Part shown: piece by piece, positions 1 through 12,342 of the stretch | Layout: the number at the start of each line of letters is the position of its first letter | How positions within the stretch are numbered: position 1 is the first letter of the stretch | NCBI RefSeq assembly: GCF_047663525.1 | Contig: NC_092589.1 | Coordinates: 25,603,001 to 25,667,000 of the forward strand | Source of the DNA: Anas platyrhynchos | Taxonomy: Eukaryota; Chordata; Aves; Anseriformes; Anatidae | Direction of reading: 5' to 3' | Length of the DNA: 64,000 nucleotides | Translations under genes and position numbers: made by a program | Notes under the pieces: model-generated | The model's database searches: none | What the model was told of the DNA's origin: nothing | What the model saw: only the letters and a program-made list of their open reading frames with translations

Positions 1-301
1 AGGCGCTGAGCTCTGCTCTCTGGGGACAGCGACAGGACCCGAAGGAATGGCATGGAGCTGGGCAGGGGAGGGTCGGGCTGGGGGTTAGGGAAAAGGTCTG
101 CACCCAGAGAGTGGTCGGGCACTGGGACAGGCTGCCCAGGGACGTGGTCACAGCACTGAGCTGCCGGAGCTTGGGAAGCATGCGGACAACGCTCTCAGAC
201 ACGAGGTCTGATTTTTGGGTGGTCCTGTGTAGAGCCTCGAGTTGAACTTGATGATCCTTGTGGGTCCCTTCCAACTCAGGATATTCTATGATTCTATGAT
301 T
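1..301 (+). mobile_element. CR1 LINE, 3' end (left part outside window)
   Basis: The whole stretch reads like the 3' tail of a chicken-repeat-1 retrotransposon on the + strand. It has the 'gacaggctgcccagggacgt' type segment, then 'gatgatccttgtgggtccc', 'ttccaactcagg' and a terminal pair of ATTCTATG octamers ending near 301. CR1 elements are 5'-truncated and end in this 8-bp microsatellite rather than poly(A). The body continues to the left of base 1, so its full length is unknown. No reverse transcriptase coding is visible. Confidence 0.9.
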
Positions 302-1338
302 GTTAATGTTTTATTTATCCTCTCCTGCCACATTCCCAACATCTGGATGTGAGTGATTGTTGCTGCTCTTGCCAGAACACACTGGCAGCCAGGGGACAGC
401 CAGACAGCAGGGCTGGATGTACTGGGGAATGAGACAGCTTCCCAATGACCTGAAACCACTGCTGGCTGGATTTCAGAAAGGTACTCCACAGTTTAGGCAG
501 TCATCTTTGATGTGAGATTCTCTGAGTCAGGCTTTAAGGTTACTTCAATGCTCATCTTAAGGCTGAGCCTTTGAGCAGTAACTTCAGAACTTGTCTTTGA
601 GGTTGCACATTTTTCTTCCTCATTCTTCAGAGCATCTGTGAAAGGCATGTGTTTCTTTCCCAAAGAAACCTGTCCTGTCTTTTTGGCAAAATATATCCAA
701 CTAAAAACTATCCCACTATCCAGATAAATGCTGAGTATTTCCCTCGCTCCCCAGCTGGCAACTCTTTTAAGTTTTAAGGTCTGGGTGATACCAGATGTGT
801 GAAAGTGTGGGTGCTCACAGCTCTGGCAGACAGCTGCCCCGTATCAGACACTGATGAACCAAGAGGTCTGCAAACCAAGGAGAGTTGCTGAAGTTTACAA
901 AGCTTAGGGGAAGATTATAAGGCTTGTCCTTCGATTGTAAATGCAGGAGGAATCCTGGCCCTAGGGGAATCATTGATTCAGTTCTGGCCTGGGTTGCATA
1001 TGAAGTCCTGCCTTTTTGATTTAGAATGTTTATTTGTTTCCAGTCCTTCTCCCCCACCAACCCTCACTGCTGCTCTCCCTGGGGATTATTCAGTGGAATA
1101 AAGCCACATGAGTTTAACGCCCATCCAGCAAAAACACTTGAGGACAGACTTTAAACTGAGCAAATGTTTTATTACTTGCTGAAGAAGAATGTTTTCATTA
1201 AGTGACACCCTTATGTCTAATACAAGTAATATGTCTTATTAATAAGCCAATTTAGCTAAAGAGAAACCTGCAGAAACTGCCCCACCGTCCAATAATCAGG
1301 TGAGGCTGGCAGAAGGAGGCAACTCTGCCTGTTACTTG

Positions 1339-1438
1339 TTTTTTTTTTTTTTTTTTCTCTTGCTGCCTTTGCTCCACCTTGTCTGTTCATGCCATTTCCT
1401 TTATATTTTCAGTCTTTTTTTTTTTTTTTTTTTTTTTT
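1339..1438. repeat. Two poly(T) tracts
   Basis: An uninterrupted run of 18 T (1339-1356) is followed after about 58 bases by a run of 24 T (1415-1438). Nothing around them resembles a retroposed gene body on either strand, so they are treated as simple repeats. Confidence 0.85.
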
Positions 1439-4336
1439 AACTGGGGCAAGCAAAGCCCCAGATGGTACGCTTTGACACTATTCTAGTCTCCAGCACCAGG
1501 AAGCCAACATTGTTTTCCCAAGTCTTTGGGCACCAGGAATCCTTGCTCTTTACCTCTAACCAACACTCAGCAGGAAGAGGACCGTGTTTGTAAGATTGTG
1601 TGCAGACAGACACCTGTGTACACTTTATGTTACAGTTGTGATCATCTGAAATTTCACAAACTAAGATTTGTTCTAAGGTTCTAAACCATTTTGGAAATGC
1701 AATTATTTCCCCTTTTCACTTCAAAAGCAGCAGTCCCAAGAATTTTTAAGAAGGCTGAGGAACTCCCTGATCTTGCTGAAATTGTCAGGGGAAATAGATA
1801 GCAGCACAGACATTAGCATGCTAAATGCAGGCCAGTATTTACCTTGGGTATCTGAATAATCTCTTGATGTAAAGGAGTATTGTGTTCTCCTTAGCGCTTT
1901 GCTGCAGAAGCATTTCTCCAGCAGTAAAACCGAAAAAGCAGGTTTAATTATTAGCTGCTTTGCCACCTTGGTGGCTTCAGCAGGCTGCATGCAGCCTTTG
2001 CAGATAATGGCTCTCAGGCACACCCAAAGGCTGCACAGGCAGAGTCTCGAAAGAAAAAGCTGGAGGTGACCGTTCCCCCCCACAGGCTCCATCTATCCCA
2101 GACAAACAGCTGCACAGGAGTGAGCCCGGGGGTCAAGGAGCTGGTCTGAGTGCTGCTGCTCCTGCTAGTCAGCTTGCTGCAGGCAGGAGGGTCTCCATGC
2201 GTCTGTGCTATCCTGCTGGCCCAGAGGGACGGACCCATGCAAGGTTGCCTTGCTGGGTGGAGCAGATAATACAGAAACACGAAGCTGAGCTGCCTCCAAG
2301 TCTGGCGTTGTGCTGGAGCACGTCAGTCACAGGATGACTGCGCTGAGCTTTAAGCTCTGTGGCCAGTGGCTGTGCTCTACTTGGGGTGAGGGGTGCTGAA
2401 GGCTGCAGCACCTGGCTGGAGCTGGGAATGGCACAGCCATTCAGTCCCCTTTGCTGCCTGTGGTCTGTCCTGCCTTTTGGACAGCCCCGAGGAGGTTTTT
2501 GATAGTCTGAACGTGATGTGGGATCCACGGAGACTGTATAGGGTAGCATGCAAACTGTTGAGTTATGGCCTGCCTGCACGGCCCTGTGTTACCAAACCAA
2601 GCAGCAGGAGCAGGCTGCGTGACACAGTTACAGCAGGTGAGAGGGAGACTAAGAAGGTCAGGAGGACAGTGCGGTATGTGGGCTAGGATGAATCACCTCA
2701 GCAAGGAGAAGACTTGGCCAAGCTGTATGTGCCAGCAGGAGCTGCTGGGCCATGTAGTGCTGCAAAAGCGACCCAGTTGCTGCAATTGCTAGATCAGGCC
2801 GGGGTCAATGCCAGGAAACCATTAAGCACGACCAGGGCGAATGGTAATGACAGCGATCAAACAGCTCCTCCTCTCCCTCCTGTAACACTTCCTAACCTAC
2901 GTGCTGCCTGCATGCTGCCACACTGAACATTTCGGGAGGGGCCATGCATGTACACACCTGATTACATGTTCACCTCCATGGAGTGTCCCGGAGGGCAACT
3001 CACAGCTATGCTCACCTCCCACGGAGGACTGCATCAGGTCAGCCTGTTGCAACTCCTCGGGGAAGCATGAACATGTGAACGCTATCAGTTGCCTTTCTGC
3101 GTGCTTATGGGCTACTGTCAGGCCTACCGAAATCCAAAAGGTCAAGTGGGAAGCATTTTTCCCATTTAGGATTAGACATAAAGTTGTTGGCTCTCATTAT
3201 TAACAAGCATAGAAGCTCTGAATACCAGCTAGACAAAGACCTATAAATTCATTGATTATTAACAACTGGTGTTGATTTATGTGCATATTGATAGCACTTG
3301 TAGTGATTTTATATCAGTATAGTGGTATAAACGGCAAATACCAGTGCATTAACAACGGTGGAATGCTGTGATGCTGCTCATCAAATAAGTACGTATTTTG
3401 CTTTTTTTACTTATTCCTTTTTTTTACATGGAAAATATCTTCCTACAGGGAAATTTCCAAGCAAGAGATAGGCTTTGGCTTATCTAACTATCTAAGGCAC
3501 AAAGTATGTCCATTATATGTGACTAATAACAAAACAAATAAGCATATTCCTAGAACTCCAGTTGGAACTGTGGACAATTCTCAGGTTATACACAGTTTAA
3601 CAGCAGTTTTTTGCACAAGAGCTTGACATACAGCAGGAAAAAGACCTTTACCCCACTGTTAACTAACCAGATGATATCCACTGTTAGTCAATAAGGGAGA
3701 TGGAGCAGATACTTCATGAACAGATTACTTGGAAACTTGATGGACAAGCCCTTCCAAGGACAGCTTCAGTAACTGCTGTATTTCATATTTGCTTTGCCAC
3801 CTCAGCAGCAATAGAAACAGATTCCTTCCTTTGGCTCTGCGGATACTGTGGCACATCACTTCATCTACCCATGCTGATGTGAACTTGGTTTTCCCAAACA
3901 TGATGACAGAAACACCTGGGCAGGTACTAAGCAGATCAACACAAATAAGGCTTTCAAGAAGCAATATTCACAGTTGCTCTATGTGAATAGCCATTTGTAA
4001 TGGACTGCACAGAATTAGCTGATAAGAAATTTAGAAGAAGGTTTTTGAAAAATGCCTCAATTGGCCCTTCCATGCTTAATCACCTACATAAATGTCCTGC
4101 TTTCCAAAAGTAGCCACCACTCTTGTTTGCTTCTGAGGGAACTGTAGGCTACCCAGGGCTGACTATATCTGAATACTTCCTCTATGCATGTGAATTTTGG
4201 CTCGGAGACACAGCTTTGAGAATCACATTTCTAGTATTTGCATGAGCATCAACATTAGTCGGAAGTGCCACTCTTCCTTCTGACATTATTCAGTTTGGGT
4301 CATTAAAGAATTCACCTAACTCACATTTTAGTGTAC

Positions 4337-4371
4337 AAATAATAAATAAATACATAAATAAACAAATAAAC
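4337..4371. repeat. Imperfect (AAAT)n microsatellite
   Basis: A short run of AAAT/AAAC/ACAT tetranucleotides, interrupted several times. It is an ordinary decayed microsatellite. Confidence 0.75.
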
Positions 4372-7300
4372 AGATTCCCCTACAATAGGCAGAACTAACG
4401 CTTGGGGGCAGGAGTCACCTCATTAGCTGTTGACTTCATCTCTGAGCTTTTCACACCAGGCTTCCTTTATAGTCATGGACAGAAATGGGCACTCTGAGGG
4501 TGGGATTCGTCTGATCAAGTACATATGACTCTAGGAGGAGATAAATCACACTGTAGGCTCCGCTGACAAAGCTGATTCGATCTCCACTGACTCGACAGGG
4601 AGACTCGTGATCTGAAGATGTTTGTGTGTCAGCTACCGATTCCCAGGCATGAATCCCTCCCTTATTGTCCACTAGGAGCTGTGGTTTCACGATCAGCATA
4701 AACAGCTATGGGCTGTTGCTAGTTTATGGTCACACACTTTTCCCTGCCCTAATCACATTGTCCTGTGTGTCAGCCCTAGCAATCCCACAGCCCTAGGTAA
4801 ATAGGATTAACTTGCTGAACTGGCTGAAAACTAATGCTGAAGAAAAAGAACTGGGTGTTGGTTGTGCTACCAGGCAGAGCTGGTGCCCCTCGCGGGGCAT
4901 CTAGCAACTGCTGGATCTGAGGCCTGGCTGGCTGCAGAAATCAGCTTTCCAATGTGGAAATCTGGCTGCCCTTTTTGGCACCAGCTTTTAATTAGACTGG
5001 CTTAAGCTGACCACCAAATGGCCTCCATGAAAGGAGTATTAATAACAAGTATTAATAGATTGAGTTACAGAACATGAAGTCAACACGCTTATGCTCACTG
5101 TTTTGGAATATGATTCGACAAACATCAAATACAACTGGTCCTTGGAAAGAAAAGAGGTGATGAGACCTAGCAAGCACAAACCTTCATGTCTCCCTCCTTA
5201 CGTGAAGGCCACTTTCCATGCCTGAAGAGAGGAGCAGTGTCCAGAAGGTCTCAGAGTCGGGTTCACAGCATGTTCCAAATCACATTGGCTCTGGGGAGGA
5301 GAAATTTCAAGTAATCAGGACTGACAAAATGTCACGTTTGCTCTGGACAAAGCTGCTTTTCAAACAGGTCCCCAAATGGTTACCTGCACAGAACGTTTAT
5401 AGTGTTGGCAGGCTTGCTGTTAGCAGAAGGCATTGATCATATGACACCAGTTGCTAAAATGGTTTCTTTCTAAATATCTGCAGCTTAGAAAGGACAGTCT
5501 TTGTCAAGAGCTTGTTTAGTGTCTGAGGAACAGCTATCCACAGCACCTACAGCCCTAAATGGGGAAGGGATAGGAATTATTACAAAAACACTCTGAGTGG
5601 CAAAATAAATGATGATTTTCCATGGATATATCCATTGTGTAATAAAGGGAAATGTGTCCTTCTCAAGCTGATACAATTAATATCTAAAATATAAACAGTA
5701 AAATGAAGCTCTCAGCTGCTTAAAAGGCTTTACATGAACAAACCTGTGTCATCAAGGCGGCTGGATGCAGTTCTGACCTGATGCGTGTTGTGGCACCAGG
5801 AGCAGCAGAGCTGGGTGGGTAGACGAGCCGACTGGAAACACCAGGTGAACCTGGGTTGCCTGCCCAGGATGAGCCTGAGGCCGCCCTCAAGATCAGACCT
5901 GTTGGTGCGGGGTCAGAGCGGGAGCCTGTGAGCCTTTCACAGGGGTCCCCGTGCCCGAGCACGTCCTGCAGCTCCTGTGCCACCAGGCTGCTTGGCAGGC
6001 TGGTCTCGCCGAGCAGAAGCGATAAGATGTGCCGCATCCTGTGCTCATGGCCCTTCCAGGAACCATCCTTTAAACTCTGCACACAAAGCCAGCGCGATGG
6101 CTTTCGCTCCAATTTGCCTGGGGATTTTCCTCTTCCAAGCCAATACTGTTCCTGCACGGAGTTCTGACATTGGCTAGTGCAGTCCCTGGGACTGAAATAA
6201 AATATTTGCATGGTGTTCCCTTGATGTCACCGGGCTCCCAGGAGATGTAGAGGTGTACCAACATGACTCCATTTGTTAGGGCAAAACGTGCCTCCATAGG
6301 GCATTTCTTCTTCTCTACACGGAGGTGTTTTGCAGTCTCACATGATTCAGAATTGCACTTGTTGAACTAGTTTTGAAATGACTTTTCAAGTGCCAGAACA
6401 TGCACATTTATGATTTCTCTGCAATATTCACGGGTCTTGTAGGGACTTCTCGGGACTTATCTGGAGGGACCTGAGTGCCTTTCTTCCTGCAAGCAACTTT
6501 TAAAAGTCCTGCATCAATGAAATCCAGCGTCCTATAGAAACAGTGGAAACCCCTGCCCCCAAATAACCAATTTTAATGCCAGAAAACTGTGTAGTCACTG
6601 ACAGGCTTTGTAGGTAGGTGGGACAGGCAGTTGCTGCAAGCAGCACAACAGTGATAAGTGCACATCTCTCTCAGCGTCTGTGCTCAGTAAAAACCCATTG
6701 ATTCTCTGCCTAAAGGGTTCAAGTCCCGGTACGGAGGAAAATGAGCATTGGAGTTCAAAGCCACCCAGATTCACTTGCATTGCTGACAAGAGGGGTGTCC
6801 CAGAAGTAGGCTGGTAATGGCACCAGTGTAGGAATGCTGGAGTTACCACCTGACGTGAGCGACCAGCCTCCACCTCCCACCTGTCACCTGGTCCTCACAC
6901 AGCAACTGCAGAAAGGGAGAGAAAACTGCACTTATCCAATAAATAAATAAAATAAACACACAACCACCAACGCGATGCCCAAGACAGGTGCCTAAAGAGC
7001 AAAATTCCCCAAACCCGTTTTTTAGGTTAGACACATTCCAGAGTCAGCCACCTAGGAGCGTGGTTGCATTTCTGGTATATGTGGCACGGGCTTCTGCCAG
7101 CTGTCCCAGGGGAAAGCTGGGTGCCCAGCACCTTGGGATCCTACACCTGAACATGACAGGTGGCTCCAGAATTTAACCACCACAGTCTGAGTGCATTGGC
7201 TGCATGTCCAAGAGGATCTCTGCTGAAAGCGAACTTCAGAGCATGTAATAGATGCTCTATTTGTCCCACAGGTGTTCCAAACAACAAATTGCTGAGGTGA

Positions 7301-10300
7301 GTGTGCCGGGGCTCCAGCCACTTATGAGATTATGAGGTGTGTAAATGTTAGAAACAAGAATATTTATATCAATAACAAATACATTGATTATATTAAATTA
7401 ATTAAGAATATTTAGATTCAGATAATGCTTAGATTGCAGCTAGAGAACATGCTCTTTCTAAAAATAATAAAAGGCAGACCTTAACAAATATGATTTCAAA
7501 CGCCATATGAAGGATAATTTATTTCAGTAATAATAAAAAATGTTACTGACAGGTGTAAAGACATTTTTTTTTCATTTGATGAATTCTATATTTACAGAAT
7601 TTTCCCATCCCTGTTGAATCATTATTACTTATCTTTCCAGTGGGAAGCTGCATTGTGTGGAAAAGTGAATAACACCATTTTTTTCCTTTTTTTTTTTTTT
7701 TTTTTTCCTTTAATGATTAATATAGTGATGATTTTTCTAGTAGGGTGCACTTGAACGTTGGTTGAATAAGTTATTAGCTCTAAAACCACAACGTTTGTTC
7801 ACAGCTGATTAGAGCAAGAATTTCACCTGCTTACCTGTGAATTAAAAAAAAAATACTAATTGTACCGTAAGCAGAGTGAGTGGTAACCAAACCAGTCAGG
7901 AAATGCTCTCAAGTCCATTGAAAAACGCATGTTGATTACAGCCAGTTATAGATCGGCTGTGCAGCTAATCGTGGCAGAAGTTATGATGCAGCTGCAGGCT
8001 GCCAAATGCTATTGGATCAAATAAATGGACGGATAGCAAGAAAGCAAAACAACCAACATACAAAGGAAAGGTCAAAACTGAACATAAGAGGCATATTTTA
8101 GAACCATTTTCTTTATTAGAGAGAAAAAAAAATCAGAAGGGGATTTTTTTTTTTTTTCTTTCATCTGCTCTGCAAGGTTCAGAAGAGGTATAAAGAATGT
8201 TATCCTGACCCCTCAGCTTGTCTGGAGTTCTGCTGCTGACTTACAAAGGGCCCAGATTTTGCAGACACAGAAACCACCTGGAAGAAGAAATCTCTTTACA
8301 GAGCAAGATGCTCTTCATTTCCTATCTTTGGGCCAATCGCAGCTTATAGACTTTCTTCACAGACCACAAGTGAAAGCATTTAAGCACATGCTGAACTTGC
8401 TTCTATTCAAAGAAGGCCTTTTAATTATCTGCAAACACATGTTTAAGTCCTCTCCATGATAAAGCTGATTTCCTGCATCAGGATGCAATAGTGATTTTGC
8501 CACAGAGCTGTGTGAACAGTAATACTCGCTTTTCATTTGTATTGTTTTTCATTCCAGGAAATCAACTTGGTAGTACAGGTAACTGGACAGTGAATGCTTT
8601 TGTTCCCTTTGGTGCTGCTGACTGGATCTAATTTGAAGAAACCTTGTAAGGACGGTTAACAGAGACACACTGCCTGCAAGAAACGCAGCCTGCAATGAAC
8701 GCTGACAGCCCTGAAGTGGAACAGACAGATGGAGTCATGTTTGTCAGAGTCCCACAAGCCCTTATTAAAAGCAGACAGGTCTGATGACTGCACAGAAAGG
8801 GAACAAGTTAGGTGTTAAAAGGAGGCTGTGTGCCCTGTAATATGTGACCGCACTGGAGGCCTACAGACAGTCATTTCCAAGTGGAAAGACATGTAGCGAC
8901 GAAGAGCCTCCTGTGGCTGACCTCTCTCCGCATGCAAACTCGCACAGAGATTCAAAGGAAAAACAGTGACTTTATTTACTCAGCAAACATGTGAGTAATA
9001 GTGAATCTCCCAACCAAAGTCCTAATTCTTCCCACAGCGCTTAGAGCGGACTCTGAGAGTTCGGCAGCGCTCAGTGCTGAAATTTTTGCCCGAGACCAGG
9101 CAACAAGCAGCAGCTGTCTTTCTAGTTTTTTGCTATCTTGTCACCCAGATCTGGGGTGGTGTGTAGCTGCACGCCGGAGATTCAGAGTTACTTCTCCCCT
9201 CACGACACGGGGCATTTGCAGTAAGCAAGCAGATTTGGAAACGGTACATTCCACATGTGTGGACCGGAAGCAGAGCCGAGAAAAGAATTGGGTTAGTCAC
9301 AATGCCTGGAAGCCTAAAAAAAAAAAAAAAACAACCAACACACACACACACAAAAACAACACCAGTCCTCCCCGCTTTGAAGATATAATATTCTCTTCAA
9401 ACACATAAGCAGGAACAAAATGTTCTCCTGTAAGCACATCATCTTACGGCTTGATTAGGTACCTTTATCAGTCATCTTGCTATTAATCTTAAAATTCAGA
9501 ATGTTGCCACATGGACAGCCCTAAATTTAGGAACTATCCCCGTTCCTCTTGGATGCTGATATATGGTAAAACAATAGAAAAGCCTGGGAACGGCAGTGCA
9601 GAGCACATTGGTTTACAAGAAGGACTCTGGGGCAGAGGTAGTGATGGGAGCTCAGCTGCTGCTCTGTGTCTGACAGGACCAGCAGAGGGACTGGGATCCC
9701 ACTGGGGATTATTAGCCCACAGCCCTATATTTGAAGTAAATGAATAAAACAGTGGCCGCTGGGTCCCCTAGGACAAAGCTAGATGCCCATCCCTCTTCAT
9801 CAGGGGACAGTAGAAGGACTGAGGAACCATTATCACTTCTAGCCTGGCAAACAGTCATGGCCTCCCAGTCTCCTGAGGTGTATGGTCCACATCTCACAAC
9901 TTTTGGGCCCAAGGAATTCGGTTTTCAGCCTGGCATAGCAGGAAGAAAAGCTATCACTGGACAAGGGCAGGATCAAGAATGTGCTGTGCTGTCCCTGAAG
10001 GGGAAGACAGCAGCAAATTGACCAGCTGTATGGTATCTTTGAAGAGATTAGGAGGTCTTATGGTGAATAAATGTTAAAAGGATCCCAAATTGACCTAGAC
10101 ATTATTTACATCCTAAGAAAGAAGCCAAGAAAGCTCTTTACACAGTTTATGTTCAATGTTGATTAAATTTTATTAATTAGTAAGTAAAGCATCAATATCA
10201 GTACCGTCCTTAGTTTGGTGAGGAGGGGACCAAGTACTTCGAGTCACCTAGAAAAGCACAGTGACATCATGGGGGCACCAGCTTGTGCTCAGTTGTCCTG

Positions 10301-11412
10301 CATTGCTACCTAAATTCCTCTGGATTAACACTGATCCCCGTGAAATGATAACCCACCCCACCTGCAGGAACAGTTTGAGCTGTGCCAGTTTCCTTGACCC
10401 GTATATTGTAATTTGGATAACTCTTCTTTATCAACTAATGGCTGAGGCGGTGGTGGTGGTGAGGAGAGGACACATGTTCCACTGTAGTATAATGGCTGCT
10501 CGGCTGCCTGATTACGTGTAACACCTTATTAAATGATATTATGGCATATGGGAAGTCAAGTAGATGAGGAGAACATTACAGCAATCTAACTGCTGACACT
10601 CTTACAGTACTCTTGAAGTGCTGGTTGTCATTAAAGCATTCCATATGGTTTCCCAAGCTGAACTAAAAACAGAGCAGACCTAGATTTTGACACATGAACA
10701 ATCTCACAGCAGATACAGCTCAGGGTCATAGGGCAGTAGAGCAGTGCCTGCGGTGCCCAACCTGTGCCTGTAACGTAAAGAGCACAACAGTGCAGTGGAA
10801 TTGAGGAGGAGACGGTGCACAAAGACCAGAAAGACATGGTGGACAGATGTGGACTTGCTGGGACTGCTGAGGCCAGCGTAAGCCGGTCCTGAACTACCGG
10901 TCTGTTGGGCCTGTTGATACTCCTCCCGTGTGGTAGCGTGACCGCCTTGTTGTGCTCTCCAGCTGTCAGAAACCTCTGCACAGACCCTGAACCTCTGCCT
11001 CTGTACAATAACAGGCCCTGGCAGTCTTGCTACATCTCCTTGTCAGAGCACCGGTCTCCCTGCCTCCACACACACAGCGGTGGCTGCTGGTGTCCTCTCC
11101 CTTCATTTCCCACCCGCGGATACTCTCGGGCACCCTGTCTCTTGCTGCCATGTTTGCTGGCCCCCTGCAATGCCACCAGTGAAGGAAGGAATCAACCCTG
11201 CCTTTTTTTGTAATTACATTTATCTGTTTTTTCCCCAGATGTCTCAGGAGATCATTTTCCCTTGTCTGCCCTTGACTACAGCAAATTCAATAAAATTAAT
11301 AGTGATTTATTAGCGCCCGAATGTAGCTTTTGCTACACTACAGCTTTCTCGAGCAAAATTACCCCCTTCTTCTTAGGAAATCTGTTATGTGTGAATGCCC
11401 ATTTATATACAT

Positions 11413-11730
11413 TGTGGATGTTATATGTGTTATAGGAGTCACACGCGTTATGGGTGTTATATGTGTTATGGGAGTCACACGTTATGGGTGTTATATGTGT
11501 TATATGTGTTATGGGAGTCACACATGTTATGGGTGTTATAGGTGTTATGGGTGTTATATGTGTTATGGGTGTTATGTGTTATAGGTGTTGTATGTGTTAT
11601 ATATGTTATAGGTGTTATATATGATATGGATGTTATATGTTATAGATGTGTTAAGTGTTACTGGTGTTATACACTATACCCGTTCTGTACATGCTATATA
11701 CGTTATGTATAACACACGTTATGTTTAGTT
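11413..11730. repeat. Degenerate TGTTAT-based minisatellite
   Basis: About 320 bases are built from variants of a 9-base word, GTTATGGGT / GTTATATGT. A larger unit is visible at the left end: the decamer GGAGTCACAC recurs at 11435, 11471 and 11514, each time embedded in the 9-base units. The array becomes more diverged toward the right and stops where the SLC30A1 CpG island begins. It lies about 0.6-0.9 kb before the SLC30A1 start codon. Confidence 0.85.
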
Positions 11731-11831
11731 TAACACGCTATAAGCCCCGCACACAGCGGGTCTGGCTGTGCGGGGCCAGCCTCGCCTCAGCCCTCCCTGA
11801 GGGGAGCCGCAGGGCGGGTAACGGCCGCGCG

Positions 11832-11839
11832 TGACGTCA
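11832..11839. promoter_or_regulatory. Consensus CRE (TGACGTCA)
   Basis: A perfect palindromic cAMP-response element, the core bound by CREB/ATF factors. It sits about 0.5 kb before the SLC30A1 start codon. A second partial copy, GACGTCA, is at 11995-12001. Function is inferred from the motif and its location in the CpG island. Confidence 0.6.
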
Positions 11840-11846
11840 CGGAGCC

Positions 11847-11873
11847 CCCCGCCCCGCCCCGCCCCGCCCGCCG
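11847..11873. promoter_or_regulatory. Overlapping GC boxes (Sp1/KLF type)
   Basis: Four successive CCCCG pentamers make overlapping CCCCGCCCC boxes just right of the CRE. A further GGGGCGGGGC box is near 12048-12057. They are typical of CpG-island promoters and bind Sp1/KLF family proteins. Confidence 0.6.
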
Positions 11874-11968
11874 GCCGGGCCGTGTGGAGCCGCGCACCTT
11901 TTGCACGAGTCCCGCTCGCCGCGGGGCGGGGCCGGCGGCGCGGGGGGGGCGCGGCCGAGGCGCCGCAG

Positions 11969-11973
11969 CCAAT
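11969..11973 (+). promoter_or_regulatory. CCAAT box 1 (NF-Y type)
   Basis: CCAATGGG in direct orientation, the favoured NF-Y flank. It is the first of three near-identical boxes in the promoter. Confidence 0.55.
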
Positions 11974-12081
11974 GGGCTCTCCCGGCGCGGGGGGGACGTC
12001 ACGCGGCGCCCCGCCCTCCCACCGCTCCTCTTGAGGGCGCGGCGGGCGGGGCGGGGCCGGCCCGTCGCGAGGCGGCGCCGG

Positions 12082-12086
12082 CCAAT
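12082..12086 (+). promoter_or_regulatory. CCAAT box 2 (NF-Y type)
   Basis: CCAATGGC in direct orientation, 113 bases after the first box. Confidence 0.55.
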
Positions 12087-12132
12087 GGCGAGCGAGGCGG
12101 GCGGCGGGGGCGGGAGTGGGCGTCGCCGTCAG

Positions 12133-12137
12133 CCAAT
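12133..12137 (+). promoter_or_regulatory. CCAAT box 3 (NF-Y type)
   Basis: CCAATGGG in direct orientation, 51 bases after the second box. It contains the last ATG before the SLC30A1 start codon. NF-Y boxes usually sit 60-100 bases before the transcription start, which would place initiation around 12190-12240. Confidence 0.6.
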
Positions 12138-12202
12138 GGGCAGCGGGCGGGGGGGCGTGTCCGGGCCGGCTCGGGTTCCGTGTGGAAAGAGTGAGGGGGC
12201 TC

Positions 12203-12209
12203 GGGTGCA
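12203..12209 (-). promoter_or_regulatory. Metal-response element (MTF-1 site)
   Basis: Read on the minus strand the core is TGCACCC, an exact fit to the MRE core TGCRCNC. The extended site CTTTGCACCCGAGCC also fits the longer MRE consensus at most positions. MTF-1 induces SLC30A1 by zinc in mammals, so this is the expected control element. Two six-of-seven matches occur upstream, TGCACGA at 11902-11908 and one on the opposite strand next to it, and are weaker candidates. Confidence 0.65.
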
Positions 12210-12342
12210 AAGTTTGCTCGCCCGGCGCCGCGGCAGGGAGCGGCGGCGGGGCCGGGGCCGCGCTCGGGGCCGGGTTTGGGCCGCGCTGGGCTCCGCGCTC
12301 CGCGTCCTCCCCTCGGGGCCGGGAGCCCCCCGGCGCGGCGGG

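Larger units (their letters stand above)
302..11412. other. Intergenic DNA upstream of SLC30A1, no gene supported
   Basis: I see no exon-like coding segment, RNA gene or intact mobile element here. Open frames are short, unrelated to anything I recognise, and occur equally on both strands. The stretch is moderately AT-rich, most strongly around 7340-7530, with scattered poly(T) and poly(A) runs and a small AAAT-type repeat near 4337-4371. Distal regulatory elements could be present but cannot be called from sequence alone. Confidence 0.6.
11743..12342 (+). promoter_or_regulatory. SLC30A1: SLC30A1 CpG-island promoter and 5' UTR
   Basis: Base composition changes abruptly near 11743 to very GC- and CpG-rich sequence that continues through exon 1 to about 13020. 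No TATA box is visible. The island carries a CRE, a run of GC boxes, three CCAATGG boxes and a metal-response element, each listed separately. No ATG occurs between the third CCAAT box (12133) and the chosen start codon at 12343. I infer that transcription starts roughly between 12140 and 12250, but the exact site cannot be read from the sequence. Confidence 0.85.

Noticed and set aside
11884..12342. In-frame upstream extension of ZnT1 by 153 codons
   Set aside because: It overlaps the CCAAT boxes and promoter, is low-complexity, and has no counterpart in the family. The start at 12343 fits the known leader position.
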